Positions 44,898 through 54,017 of a stretch of DNA of 64,000 nucleotides are shown piece by piece (within the stretch, counting starts at the first letter, position 1; each line of letters begins with the position of its first letter). A program made the position numbers and the translations under genes. The notes under the pieces were generated by a model that had not been told where the DNA came from, made no database searches, and was given only the letters and a program-made list of their open reading frames with translations. The DNA comes from Psychromonas sp. SA13A. GTDB taxonomy: Bacteria; Pseudomonadota; Gammaproteobacteria; Enterobacterales; Psychromonadaceae. The stretch covers positions 140,148 to 204,147 of the forward strand of contig NZ_WTKU01000007.1 in assembly GCF_011378715.1 (NCBI RefSeq), given 5' to 3'.

Positions 44898-46016
44898 ATG
44901 TCAGAACAATTATTAGTTACACCTCTTCATGCTTTACATATTGAAATGGGGGCAAAAATGGTGCCTTTTGCTGGTTATGATATGCCAGTGCAATACGCAT
45001 TAGGTGTAAAAAAAGAGCATTTACATTGTCGCCAAGCGGCGGGTTTATTTGATGTTTCCCATATGGGCCAATTACGTTTAAAAGGTGCTAACGCGGCCGC
45101 AGCGATAGAAACTTTGGTACCCGTTGATATTATAGATTTACCCGCGGGTAAACAGCGTTATGCTTTTTTTACCAATGAACAAGGTGGAATTAGCGACGAT
45201 TTAATGGTCACTAATTTTGATGACCATTTATTTGTTGTAGTTAATGCCGCTTGTAAAACACAAGATATTGCGCATTTGAAAGCAAATTTACCTGCTGATG
45301 TTGAGTTAGAAATCATCGAAGATAGAGCCTTACTCGCACTTCAAGGACCAAAGGCAGTAGAAGTTTTAGCAGCGTTAAACCCAAGTGTTAATGACATGGT
45401 GTTTATGGATGCAGAGAAAGTACAGCTAGTTGGCGTTGAATGTTATGTGAGCCGCTCTGGTTACACAGGTGAAGATGGATTTGAAATATCGGTACCTGCA
45501 GCACAAGCCGAACAGTTAGCGCGTGAGTTGTTATCAGATGAAGCCGTGGAATGGATCGGTTTAGGTGCTCGTGATTCATTACGTTTAGAGTGTGGTTTAT
45601 GTTTGTACGGTCATGATTTAGACGAAACAACAACGCCTGTGGAAGCGAGTTTATTATGGGGAGTGAGTAAAGCGCGCCGTGCAGATGGTATTCGTGCGGG
45701 CGGATTTATTGGTAGTGATATCATTCTTGAACAAATCGCCACTAAAAATGTTTCACGTAAACGTATTGGTTTAATTGGCATTTCTAAAGCGCCTGTTCGT
45801 GAAGGTGCTCAACTATTCGATGCTGATAATAACGAAATTGGTGTGGTAACGAGTGGCACCTTTGGTCCGTCGAAAGGGATGCCTGTGGCGATGGGGTATG
45901 TGGCTATTGAATATGCTGCTATAGGCACCGAAGTCTTTGCTGAGGTTCGTGGCAAAAAATTAGCCATGAAAGTAGAAAAAATGCCGTTTATTGCACAGAG
46001 TTACTATCGCGGATAA
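44898..46016 (+). CDS. gcvT: Aminomethyltransferase, T protein of the glycine cleavage system
   Basis: A 372-residue tetrahydrofolate-dependent enzyme that frees ammonia from the aminomethyl arm of GcvH and makes 5,10-methylene-THF. Features are LHIEMGAKMVPFAGYDMPVQY with the N-terminal folate pocket, VSHMGQLRLKG, SRSGYTGEDGFEI, and ARDSLRLECGLCLYGHDLDE TTTP with the conserved Arg and Asp. The length is typical. It is separated from gcvHP, which lie on the opposite strand, and follows the XRE-cupin regulator by 195 bases. TTTGGAGTAC precedes the ATG. Confidence 0.96.
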   Translation: MSEQLLVTPLHALHIEMGAKMVPFAGYDMPVQYALGVKKEHLHCRQAAGLFDVSHMGQLRLKGANAAAAIETLVPVDIIDLPAGKQRYAFFTNEQGGISDDLMVTNFDDHLFVVVNAACKTQDIAHLKANLPADVELEIIEDRALLALQGPKAVEVLAALNPSVNDMVFMDAEKVQLVGVECYVSRSGYTGEDGFEISVPAAQAEQLARELLSDEAVEWIGLGARDSLRLECGLCLYGHDLDETTTPVEASLLWGVSKARRADGIRAGGFIGSDIILEQIATKNVSRKRIGLIGISKAPVREGAQLFDADNNEIGVVTSGTFGPSKGMPVAMGYVAIEYAAIGTEVFAEVRGKKLAMKVEKMPFIAQSYYRG

Positions 46017-46103
46017 AGCTAAGCACTTATCATTAGAGTGTTAATACCAATTCCGTTAAATAGCTGTTCAAATTCTTAATAGAGTTGGTTTAACAACTGA
46101 GTT

Positions 46104-46144
46104 AGTGATCATTGTTATAAGAAAATTTATTAACAATGATCACT
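46104..46144. repeat. Perfect 14-bp inverted repeat between gcvT and phzF-like gene
   Basis: AGTGATCATTGTTA (46104-46117) and its exact complement (46131-46144) flank a 13-nt spacer. There is no T tract. It could be a strong hairpin at the 3' end of the gcvT mRNA or an operator for the following gene. Confidence 0.6.
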
Positions 46145-46314
46145 TAACTTTCATGTTGCTGATTTAAATATGAACCAAAGTAGCGTTACTTTAATTATGA
46201 ATGATGCTTAATTTAATGATTGGGCATTTTTACTTTTCAATTCAGCATACTTTCATTTTTGTAAAAAATACTGTCAAAAAATGTAGTTAATGGATGCGCA
46301 TAAAAGGGGAATAA

Positions 46315-47268
46315 ATGGAATTGTCTATATTTGTGGTAGATGCCTTTACGGATACTCAGTTTAGAGGTAATTCCGCAGCTGTTGTTCCTTTGCATTCTTG
46401 GATCTCAGATGAATTAATGCAAAATATTGCCTATGAAAATAACCTCTCAGAAACCGCTTTTATCAAAAAAATCACCCCTAATAAATTTGCAATACGTTGG
46501 TTTTCTCCACTCACTGAAATTGACTTCTGTGGACATGCAACCTTAGCTTCTTCATTCGTTCTCTATAACCATTATGATGTGAAAGGTGAGATTGAATTTA
46601 CAACCTTAGAAGTTGGCTCATTAACCGTTAATCAATTAAATGATAATCGTATTGAAATGGATTTTCCTAATCAAAATCCAGAACAAGTTAATGAGGTACC
46701 ACCTGCGTTGCTTGATGGTTTATCTATCAAACCGCTGCAAGTGTTGAAAAATAGACAAGCCTATTTTGCTATTTTTAATAGTGTGCAAGATGTACTTAAT
46801 GTTACTTACAAAGCACATGTATTAAAAACACTCGCCCCCTATGACTTAGTGGTGACAGCAAGTGATGCGTCAAGGCTCTCTGATGTTGATATTAATAATG
46901 TTATTGAAGGTAAAAGTAAAAGTAAAAATCACACCGAAAACACTGCTGTATCTATTGCTCAAGCGAGTGTTCAAGGCGTAGATATTGATTTAAATACTCA
47001 TGTCACTGACAATCCAGCTTACCTTGCAAAGGATTATGATTTTGTATCTCGATATTTTTGGCCTGCTAATGGAGGGGATGAAGATCCTGTAACGGGTTCT
47101 ATACATGCAGGGTTAGCCCCTTACTGGGCTAAAGTATTAAATAAAAATAAGCTTAATGCATTCCAAGCATCTGCACGCGGAGGTGTATTAATCTGTGAAC
47201 TAAAAAATCAACGTGTATGCGTATCTGGCCATGCTGTACTATATCTTCAAGGTAAAATATCTGTTTAA
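46315..47268 (+). CDS. PhzF-family isomerase-like protein
   Basis: A 317-residue protein of the PhzF/YddE fold, two similar diaminopimelate-epimerase-like halves. The start IFVVDAFTDTQFRGNSAAVV, the acidic NNLSETAF (catalytic Glu) and RWFSPLTEIDFCGHATLASS are all family hallmarks; the second half has YFWPANGGDEDPVTGSIHAG. The family includes the phenazine enzyme PhzF but most members have unknown substrates. AAAAGGGGAATAA precedes the ATG. No phenazine genes are present, so a different isomerase role is likely. Confidence 0.92.
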   Translation: MELSIFVVDAFTDTQFRGNSAAVVPLHSWISDELMQNIAYENNLSETAFIKKITPNKFAIRWFSPLTEIDFCGHATLASSFVLYNHYDVKGEIEFTTLEVGSLTVNQLNDNRIEMDFPNQNPEQVNEVPPALLDGLSIKPLQVLKNRQAYFAIFNSVQDVLNVTYKAHVLKTLAPYDLVVTASDASRLSDVDINNVIEGKSKSKNHTENTAVSIAQASVQGVDIDLNTHVTDNPAYLAKDYDFVSRYFWPANGGDEDPVTGSIHAGLAPYWAKVLNKNKLNAFQASARGGVLICELKNQRVCVSGHAVLYLQGKISV

Positions 47269-47412
47269 TTCTGCGTTCACTGAATGTTAGAGTTTGCTAG
47301 CACTCATGCGTTAAGCTAGATATTTTCCAAGCTAGGTTTATATATTTAAATATTTAGCTGATCATTCTGTCTTCATAAACCTTCATGCCTAACTATTTAA
47401 TTCGGTAACGTA

Positions 47413-48234
47413 ATGCGTTTAGATAAATTTATTTGTAAAAGTACACGATTAACAAAACTCCAAGCTTTAGCATTCATCGAATCCGGCGATATCACAGTAA
47501 ATGATGTAGTGATAAAGAAAGTTGAAGCACAAGTACATGAGAACAATACTATTAAATTTCACGGCGAAGTCTTAACACTGCGTCCTTTTCGCTATTTATT
47601 AATGCACAAACCCGCCAAGACTATTTGTTCTAATGTCGATGAATGCTATCCCTCTGCGCTTAATTTATTACTTAAAAATGTTACTGACCCTAACAATATT
47701 ACCGGCTTTGATAATGTTTCAGGTTCAGGTATTTATAATGATGCTCAGGTTGAACAACTATCGGAATTACATATTGCTGGGCGTTTAGATGCAGATACAA
47801 CGGGATTAATATTGATCACCGATGATGGACGGTGGACTTTTAATATCACCTTGCCAAATAATGGTTGTAAAAAAGTCTATCGCGTCGAGTTGTCCCGACC
47901 AATCACGCAGCAAGCAATCGTTCAATTTGAACAGGGAATTCAGCTACAAGGCGAACAGCAACTAACGTTACCCGCTTCATTACAGATCATTAGCGAACGT
48001 GAAGTTTTACTGACCCTTACCGAAGGTAAGTTTCATCAAGTTAAACGAATGTTTGCTGTGATTGGTAATCGTGTTCAATCATTACATCGTGAACAAATTG
48101 GTGATGTTACATTGGATGTTGCAGTGGGTAAGTGGCGTAATTTAACTGATTTCGAAATACAGTCATTTAATAAATCACAGTACTATAATTTAAAAACAGC
48201 AGACGTTCAAAATAATGGAAGCTTAAAACAATAA
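47413..48234 (+). CDS. RsuA-family pseudouridine synthase with an insert
   Basis: A 273-residue protein with an N-terminal S4 RNA-binding domain (MRLDKFICKSTRLTKLQALA) and a pseudouridine synthase domain. The catalytic Asp is in AGRLDADTTGLILITDDG, followed by the KKVYRVEL motif and VKRMFAVIGNRV. This fits RsuA, which modifies U516 in 16S rRNA, though RluE/RluF cannot be excluded. Relative to E. coli RsuA (231 residues) there is an extra segment of about 30 residues (LLKNVTDPNNITGFDNVSGS and following) just before the catalytic motif. GGTAAC precedes the ATG. Confidence 0.88.
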   Translation: MRLDKFICKSTRLTKLQALAFIESGDITVNDVVIKKVEAQVHENNTIKFHGEVLTLRPFRYLLMHKPAKTICSNVDECYPSALNLLLKNVTDPNNITGFDNVSGSGIYNDAQVEQLSELHIAGRLDADTTGLILITDDGRWTFNITLPNNGCKKVYRVELSRPITQQAIVQFEQGIQLQGEQQLTLPASLQIISEREVLLTLTEGKFHQVKRMFAVIGNRVQSLHREQIGDVTLDVAVGKWRNLTDFEIQSFNKSQYYNLKTADVQNNGSLKQ

Positions 48235-48594
48235 AAGTACAAATAATTGTTAAACCATCTCGGACTTGTCATACTTCACTCTACTTTTAACACTTAAGTT
48301 TTTTTGATACTTCTAGAATGAAAGATAATTTCAGTTATCTTCAGTTATTATAACTTTCAGCCTCGGTGCTTGTATTCTTAACTACGTTTTTGTGTCTTAG
48401 GTACGTTATAAACCAGATAAAATAGTCGTGTCATGGGTTATTTATGCTGTCAAATGGTTGTTTTATGAGTCAATTAACTCATTATTTTAGTTGTTTATGA
48501 GTTAGTTAACTTGATAATAAAGCTCTTTTAGAGTTAGTGTTCACGTTGGGCGTCACATTGATATTTACATAGTTTATTAAAGGACAATCATTAA
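48235..48594. other. Intergenic region before the MarC gene
   Basis: About 360 bases. It contains two near-copies of TATGAGTYARTTAACT (about 48463 and 48497), each partly self-complementary. AAAGGACAA before the ATG is the ribosome site. Confidence 0.4.
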
Positions 48595-49212
48595 ATGAAT
48601 GATTTATATACACAAGCAATCACGGTATTTTTAGGATTTTTTGCAATCATGAACCCCATCGCTAATACTGCTGCTTTTGCAGGTTTGGCGGGCGATAAGC
48701 CAAAAGCTGAACAAATCAAAATTGCAGCTAAGGCACTTATTATCACTTTTATTGTGATTTTATCTTTTGCTTTACTTGGAAAAGCAATTTTTCACTTATT
48801 CGGTATTACTATTTCTGCATTGAGAATAACAGGGGGTATTTTAGTCTTTCTTGTCGGGTATCATATGCTTAATGGACATGGTTCCAAACTGCATTCAGCC
48901 GAAAATAATGATGAAGCTGATATAGCTGTATCACCTTTAGCGGTTCCTCTACTCGCTGGACCTGGCACTATTGCAACCGCAATAAATTACTCTTCATCAG
49001 GTGGATTAACTGGCATATTATTGACTATGTCCGTCTTTGCCGTGTTATGTATAATTACTTTTTTGTGCTTTATTTTCAGCTCTCGTATTTTAAGTGTTAT
49101 TGGGAAAAGCGGGCTTAGCATTGTCACTCGATTAATGGGACTAATTCTTGCTGTGATAGGTATGCAAATGTTGATTGTTGGAATAACGGAAGTTATTACT
49201 ACTATTAATTAG
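48595..49212 (+). CDS. MarC-family integral membrane protein
   Basis: A 205-residue protein with six hydrophobic helices. Family features include FFAIMNPIANTAAFAGLA near the N-terminus, ALRITGGILVFLVGYHML, and AVPLLAGPGTIATAI after the middle loop. MarC proteins are inner-membrane proteins with no settled function; the old link with multiple antibiotic resistance has been withdrawn. It stands alone. Confidence 0.9.
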   Translation: MNDLYTQAITVFLGFFAIMNPIANTAAFAGLAGDKPKAEQIKIAAKALIITFIVILSFALLGKAIFHLFGITISALRITGGILVFLVGYHMLNGHGSKLHSAENNDEADIAVSPLAVPLLAGPGTIATAINYSSSGGLTGILLTMSVFAVLCIITFLCFIFSSRILSVIGKSGLSIVTRLMGLILAVIGMQMLIVGITEVITTIN

Positions 49213-49314
49213 ATATTCACCCATATGAATATGACTCGAGTAATTATCTGCTCAAGTGCTTTGTCTGTTTAACTGGAGAGGGCGCTTGCCATTATTTTAT
49301 AAGTCGTCGGATTG

Positions 49315-49348
49315 TTATTAGTCATACGGTTTTTTATTAGTCATACGG
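49315..49348. repeat. 15-bp direct repeat
   Basis: TTATTAGTCATACGG occurs at 49315-49329 and 49334-49348, just after the stop of the RES toxin gene (its 3' end). No function is evident. Confidence 0.8.
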
Positions 49349-49355
49349 GGATACG

Positions 49356-49826
49356 TCACTTAAATATTCTTGGGTCAAATGAAAAGGCTAATTGTTCGTA
49401 ATCTTCTAGCACTTCTTGTATTTTAGGGTGATTCGGGTTGATAACGTAGTTCTTATCCCTTGGGGATATAGTTGACGGAACTTGTAATGCGGCATATTCA
49501 GGTTCTGGATCATTTAGAAACTGATCGCCAATTTCCTGCGTACTTTCACTGGCAGGTATGGCTCGCCATGTTGTAGGTAAATCTTCATGGTCTAATTTGG
49601 CTATCAACTCATCTGGCATGTCAATAAGGTATAAATTATATTGCTCTATCATGCTGGGTTCGTTATTAACATGAACAAATACTTCAAGGGAACATAGTGA
49701 TTCTGATTCAGAAAAATACAGCGCCTCTGTTCCTTTTGAATTCCACCTGCCTCCAAATAACTTTGCGCCGATTGGGTTAAAAGGTGTCTCGGCGTGTCTT
49801 TTTTGAGTAAGCCGGTACATTTTCAT
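49356..49826 (-). CDS. RES-domain toxin of a type II toxin-antitoxin pair
   Basis: A 156-residue protein with the RES fold: MYRLTQKRHAETPFNPIGAK, then LFGGRWNSKGTEALYFSES with the conserved Arg (GGRWN) and Tyr, and a Glu in SLEVFVH. Characterised RES toxins act on NAD+, degrading it or using it to modify targets. The start overlaps the stop of the antitoxin gene by one base. Together they form the usual Xre-RES pair, with the antitoxin first. Confidence 0.92.
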   Translation of the reverse strand: MKMYRLTQKRHAETPFNPIGAKLFGGRWNSKGTEALYFSESESLCSLEVFVHVNNEPSMIEQYNLYLIDMPDELIAKLDHEDLPTTWRAIPASESTQEIGDQFLNDPEPEYAALQVPSTISPRDKNYVINPNHPKIQEVLEDYEQLAFSFDPRIFK

Positions 49827-50278
49827 TAAGAGAATACGCCGTGTTCAACTCGACCAATAAGATCTTTTACTATTTCAAAATCAACGGTTGTTGATACCAT
49901 ATCTAAGGGTCTTTTTCCTCCTAGCCCATAAACACTTTCTCGCATCCATTGCAGTGCGCGATCTTCATCATTGAACAAGTCGGTTGCTAACTTTATTAGC
50001 ATCGCCAGTCTATACATCGCATCACTTTCTTGTGTGTTGAAACGCTCGTCATTTTTTAATCTACGTTTTATGGTGCTAAGTGGAATATGCGTGACGTGAT
50101 GGAACTCGTTTTGAGATAAATTAGTTCGCTTGATAATGTTTCTATAAACTTTGGGTTTAAAGCCTTTATGCACTGCGTCAGTACGCACTGTATTCGCATC
50201 TTCAATACCAAGCGTAAACCAAAAATTTTTCTTATAGGTTTGTTTGGGTTTGAAACTTTTCAATTCAGCCATTGCCAT
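49826..50278 (-). CDS. Xre/MbcA/ParS-type antitoxin of the RES toxin
   Basis: A 150-residue antitoxin. The N-terminal HTH-like half (NIIKRTNLSQNEFHHVTHIPLSTIKRRLKNDE) is followed by the DUF2384 toxin-binding half (AMLIKLATDLFNDEDRALQWMRE, then GGKRPLDMVST). I choose the ATG at 50276-50278 because AAAGGAGG lies six bases before it. The longer frame from 50311 would start inside the palindrome GACCATATGGTC, which is more likely the pair's operator. Confidence 0.92.
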   Translation of the reverse strand: MAMAELKSFKPKQTYKKNFWFTLGIEDANTVRTDAVHKGFKPKVYRNIIKRTNLSQNEFHHVTHIPLSTIKRRLKNDERFNTQESDAMYRLAMLIKLATDLFNDEDRALQWMRESVYGLGGKRPLDMVSTTVDFEIVKDLIGRVEHGVFS

Positions 50279-50292
50279 AAAAACCTCCTTTA

Positions 50293-50304
50293 GACCATAT
50301 GGTC
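50293..50304. promoter_or_regulatory. Palindromic operator of the RES/Xre pair
   Basis: GACCATATGGTC is a perfect 12-bp palindrome 15 bases before the antitoxin start, with near-symmetric TAG/CTA flanks. Type II antitoxins commonly bind such a site to repress their own operon. Confidence 0.6.
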
Positions 50305-50488
50305 CTATCATTATGGTTCAAATGAGCCACACTTTCAACTGTTCAATAATTAAACTTCATTCGCTGTAAGCAAACTAGGTAAACACTAAATTTTGTATGG
50401 CTGTTTGCGTTAAAATATTGAACCAATAACCCATCATAGGTTTAATATTATCTTCAGGCTGCTCTGCTATTTTCTATCAGCGTTTAAT

Positions 50489-51418
50489 TTAAGTATTGTT
50501 AACAGATGTAAGTACAAAGTCTAAAGCAGCTTTGATTGCGGCTACTTGAGCGTTATTACAATCTTGAGCAGTTGCTTTCTCACTATCAGGGTAAACTTCA
50601 GTGGTGGTTGTGTATGGGGCATTCGTGATACCACCACATAATCCTAATTGTTTAACAGGATAATAGATAACACCTTCAGCTTCGGCTTTAGAACCTATGA
50701 TCTCACCTTGCTCATCGGCAGGTGCAATATGTGTTACTTGTTTAACAGCTTCAATAATGGCCGCTTGAAAATCAATTTGTTTGTTAGCTGAATCGCCAAC
50801 TAAATAAAAACCATCGGGAATGGTACCGGCTATATAATCTTCACCATCTCGCGCTGCTAAAGCGGGTCTAAATTCACTTTCATCTGAATCTGTTGTTTCA
50901 TGCAAATCAATGTGGAGCAGTATTTCACCCTGTAACTGTGCAATATATTGCATGGCATTACTGGCTTCTTCACTTGGGCTATTGCTTACAAACGAACGAT
51001 TGGGATCGATTGCGTAGGGATTCCAACGAACAATGTGTTCGTAACCCCATGGGCTGACACAGGGTAACACCACGATATTAAAATGGTCGGTATAGTCGCT
51101 CGCAATGCTTTGTAAAAATTGTATCGCACCATGAACACCACTGGTTTCATAACCATGTACTCCTCCCGTCACTAAAATAATTGGCTTGTTGTTATGCCAT
51201 TGTTTATTAGTGAGTGCATACAAAGGATAACTGTCAGGATCAATTGTTAATGCACCGTATTGCACAAGTTCAAAGTCAGTGGAGAATTGCTTTAATAAAG
51301 TGACAACTTGTTGTTGATATGAACGAGATTTTACACAGCTATTTGCCCATTGCTGTTTTTCATTAACAGACCAAGCAACTCCTGCTTGTCCGATCGGGTA
51401 GAATGTATTTGGTGACAT
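50489..51418 (-). CDS. M14-family zinc carboxypeptidase
   Basis: A 309-residue enzyme of the M14 / succinylglutamate desuccinylase-like fold. The zinc ligands are in VTGGVHGYET (HxxE) and HIDLHETTD; the catalytic Glu is probably in TTTEVYPDSE. It has NPYAIDPNRSF with the substrate-binding Arg. There is no signal peptide when the start at 51418 is used, so it is cytoplasmic. That start (MSPNTFYP) has AGAGGA at the right distance; the longer frame from 51514 has no ribosome site. It may trim amino acids from peptides or muropeptides. Confidence 0.85.
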   Translation of the reverse strand: MSPNTFYPIGQAGVAWSVNEKQQWANSCVKSRSYQQQVVTLLKQFSTDFELVQYGALTIDPDSYPLYALTNKQWHNNKPIILVTGGVHGYETSGVHGAIQFLQSIASDYTDHFNIVVLPCVSPWGYEHIVRWNPYAIDPNRSFVSNSPSEEASNAMQYIAQLQGEILLHIDLHETTDSDESEFRPALAARDGEDYIAGTIPDGFYLVGDSANKQIDFQAAIIEAVKQVTHIAPADEQGEIIGSKAEAEGVIYYPVKQLGLCGGITNAPYTTTTEVYPDSEKATAQDCNNAQVAAIKAALDFVLTSVNNT

Positions 51419-51632
51419 GTATTTTCCTCTTAGATGCTTAAAAACAGAGTAAACTGAATTTGCTAGCAATATATTTGTCTGTTCTCTTGATAGTACAACT
51501 GATAATACAAACAATAGTACAGCAATCTTGAATTCAATGAGTAAGTTCAGAGATTATAGCCTTATTATTGAGAGACTTAACTGTTGTTGCTGTTGTTATT
51601 ATTGAAATTTTATTCAGCAAGGAACCGTATTT

Positions 51633-52259
51633 ATGTACTATGGAGAAAAGTTAAACAGTATCACTCACCTTGTTGGGGCTATATTAGCATTAGTCGGTTT
51701 CGGGTCCTTGTTAACCATCGCTTTTGAACAAGCGCATTGGCGCATAGTGGTGAGTTATGTTGTATTTGGGTTAACCTTAATTATGCTTTATACCATGTCT
51801 ACTCTGTACCATAGTTTACAAAGCGTTAAGCTAAAAAAAATATTCCAAGAGTTAGACCATGTTTCAATTTATCTGCTAATTGCAGGTACCTACACACCTT
51901 ATATGTTGCTCTCTTTAGAAGGTGATGGAGGCATGTTGATGTTAGGGTTAGTCTGGGGACTTGCTGTCATTGGTTTGGTCATTGATGTATTGATTGTGAA
52001 ACGTATCGAGTGGTTGCAAATCATTATCTATTTAGCCATGGGATGGATATGTGTTTTTAAATACAGTAGTTTGCAAAATGCTATTCCTGGGCCTGGCATT
52101 ACTTGGTTAACGGTAGGGGGGATAGCTTATACAGTGGGTATTGTGTTTTATGTATTGGATGACTTTGATAAGTTAAAACACGCGCATGGTATCTGGCACT
52201 TGTTTGTTTTAATGGGCTCATTCAGCCATTTCATCTCCATCGCTTTGTACGTCAGGTAG
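51633..52259 (+). CDS. Hemolysin III (YqfA/TrhA) family membrane protein
   Basis: A 208-residue protein with seven hydrophobic helices, the PAQR fold. The start YYGEKLNSITHLVGAILALVG, the STLYHSL segment and ELDHVSIYLLIAGTYTPYML are typical, and the late HAHGIWHLFVLMGSFSHF holds the His ligands for a metal. Members help regulate membrane energetics or lipid fluidity; haemolytic action is not general. AAGGAACCG precedes the ATG. Monocistronic. Confidence 0.92.
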   Translation: MYYGEKLNSITHLVGAILALVGFGSLLTIAFEQAHWRIVVSYVVFGLTLIMLYTMSTLYHSLQSVKLKKIFQELDHVSIYLLIAGTYTPYMLLSLEGDGGMLMLGLVWGLAVIGLVIDVLIVKRIEWLQIIIYLAMGWICVFKYSSLQNAIPGPGITWLTVGGIAYTVGIVFYVLDDFDKLKHAHGIWHLFVLMGSFSHFISIALYVR

Positions 52260-52300
52260 TTGTATTCACCTTAAGTCCGTTTAGATCGTCTTAAGAAAAA

Positions 52301-52355
52301 GTAGATCACCTTTGAAATCCGCACGTAAAGGAAACTGACATGCAAAGTGATCTAC
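52301..52355. repeat. Inverted repeat between the hemolysin-III gene and the ABC pseudogene
   Basis: GTAGATCACCTTTG (52301-52314) is complementary, apart from one unpaired base, to CAAAGTGATCTAC (52343-52355) across a 28-nt spacer. There is no T tract. It lies between convergent genes and could act as a loose terminator. Confidence 0.5.
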
Positions 52356-52390
52356 GGGTATCGGAAGCTTAATCTGTGCTTAAATAACCA

Positions 52391-53292
52391 TCAAGCAGTC
52401 ATTGATTGATTGCTTGTATTAATGACTTTGTGGCGTACAGAGTTTAGCTTGTATTTTTTCTGATATAAGAAATCTAACAACTCAGACTTCAAGCGTTTAA
52501 AGTGAACATTTTCAGATAAACTCATTCGTTCGCGAGGGCGTGGTAAGTCCACTATCACTGATTCACCAATAGATGCACTTTGTTCGTCCGATATGACTAT
52601 GATTTTATCAGATAATAATAATGCTTGATCAATATCCTGAGTAATCAAGATCATCGAGTTATTAAGTGTTTTATGTATATCCATTAAAGCATTCTGCATA
52701 TCGGCTTTGGTTATCGCATCTAAACATGAAAAAGGTTCATTCATTATTAATACCTTAGGTTGCATAGACAATGCATGTGCAATTGCAACGCGTTGTTTCA
52801 TCTCCTCAGACAGTTCATTTGGACGTTTATGCATGGCATGCTGCATTCTCACCACAGTAAAGTTGTATTTTATCCATTGTTTTTTCTCTGATTTTTCATG
52901 GAATTGGCAAATACTTGTTCAACGGCTAATTCAACATTCTGATAAGCGGTTAACCAAGGTAATAAAGATTGCTGATCAAGTATTACCGGACGCTTTGTAC
53001 TAGGAACAAAAGCTGTTTCAAATGTCATATCGTAATCAGGGTTATAAGTTTTGTTATCTATTAATAATGGCTTGTAACTCGTTATCGAGCCATGTTTCAT
53101 TAGGGTGTTTAATATCGATGAATCACAATCTGAGTGACCTATTAGCGATATAAATTCACCTTTTTTTATTGTAAGGTTTGCTAATTTGGTAGATGAATAG
53201 CTCGGACTGCTGAAGGTTGTATCAGTGTTGTTGATAGCATTATTGTTATTATTATGGTTTCTGACGTTATCGATATTATTTAAAATACTCAT
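52391..53292 (-). pseudogene. Nitrate/cyanate-type ABC transporter ATPase (NrtD-like), frameshifted and degenerate
   Basis: Two frames together cover a full ATPase of about 300 residues. The first (52870-53292) holds a Walker A region reading GHSDCDSSIL in place of GHSGCGKSTLL, followed by QSLLPWLTAYQNVELAVEQVF. A single-base loss in an A-run near 52878 puts a stop after MKNQRKNNG; with one more A the frame reads KKQWIKYNFTVVRMQHAMHK and joins the second frame. That one carries ELSEEMKQRVAIAHAL (signature, normally LSGGM) and LIMNEPFSCLD (Walker B with Asp changed to Asn). Walker A, signature and Walker B are all damaged, so the protein is dead. The N-terminus after the ATG at 53292 (GGAGGAATTC before it) is an odd Asn-rich stretch. 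No permease or binding protein is nearby. Confidence 0.75.
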
Positions 53293-54017
53293 GAATTCCT
53301 CCTTAATTTGACCAAACAACGCGTATTAATATACTTTAATGCTCAAGGCTTTATAAACGTCGTTATTGTTTAATATGTAAATGTCATTGTATGAATGTTG
53401 CTTAATGTCTTACCATTGAGCCCTTACAATTTATTCACTATCTTCATTAATCGGTATGCAGTCGCTAAGGTGATTAGCTGTCTAACCAGGTAAAAATATC
53501 CATTTGTAATTTTTTAATATTCATTGTTATTTTTTTAATACCAACGGGTAATTTAGACTCGATTATTAATGTCCGTATTATCTACATTCGTTATTGGCTA
53601 TTTAACGCATTATGTTATTTCGTTATAGCAGATTGGATATAGCAGGATAGGTGCCAAGAGTAGAAATGTAATTATTATCAATTGCTTGCTGTTTTTTATA
53701 AGCATCATTACTGGTTTTATTACCGAGTAATTGCACCAAAAAAGAAAAACATTGATTAATCGCACTGAGAAGGTGCTAGTAAAGTTGAATTAGTCGTCGC
53801 GGTGATGAGTAAATACCATCAAAAAACAGAGTGAAGGCTATTAAAACTCAGCTTTTCATTCGAAGTGATTTAGTCTTCTGTTATGAGGTGAGTAAACATG
53901 AGCTTGAGAATACAAAAATTGAAGAGAATAGAGTGAGATAAAACCAGCTAAACACATATTGACAACATTATGCTTAGCAGATTTTTAATAAGAAAATAAC
54001 GCTAAAAATGATAGTAG
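53293..54017. other. Long intergenic region
   Basis: About 725 AT-rich bases between the ABC pseudogene and the Cys-rich peptide gene. I found no permease or binding-protein sequence for the pseudogene, and no other ORF with support. Confidence 0.4.
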
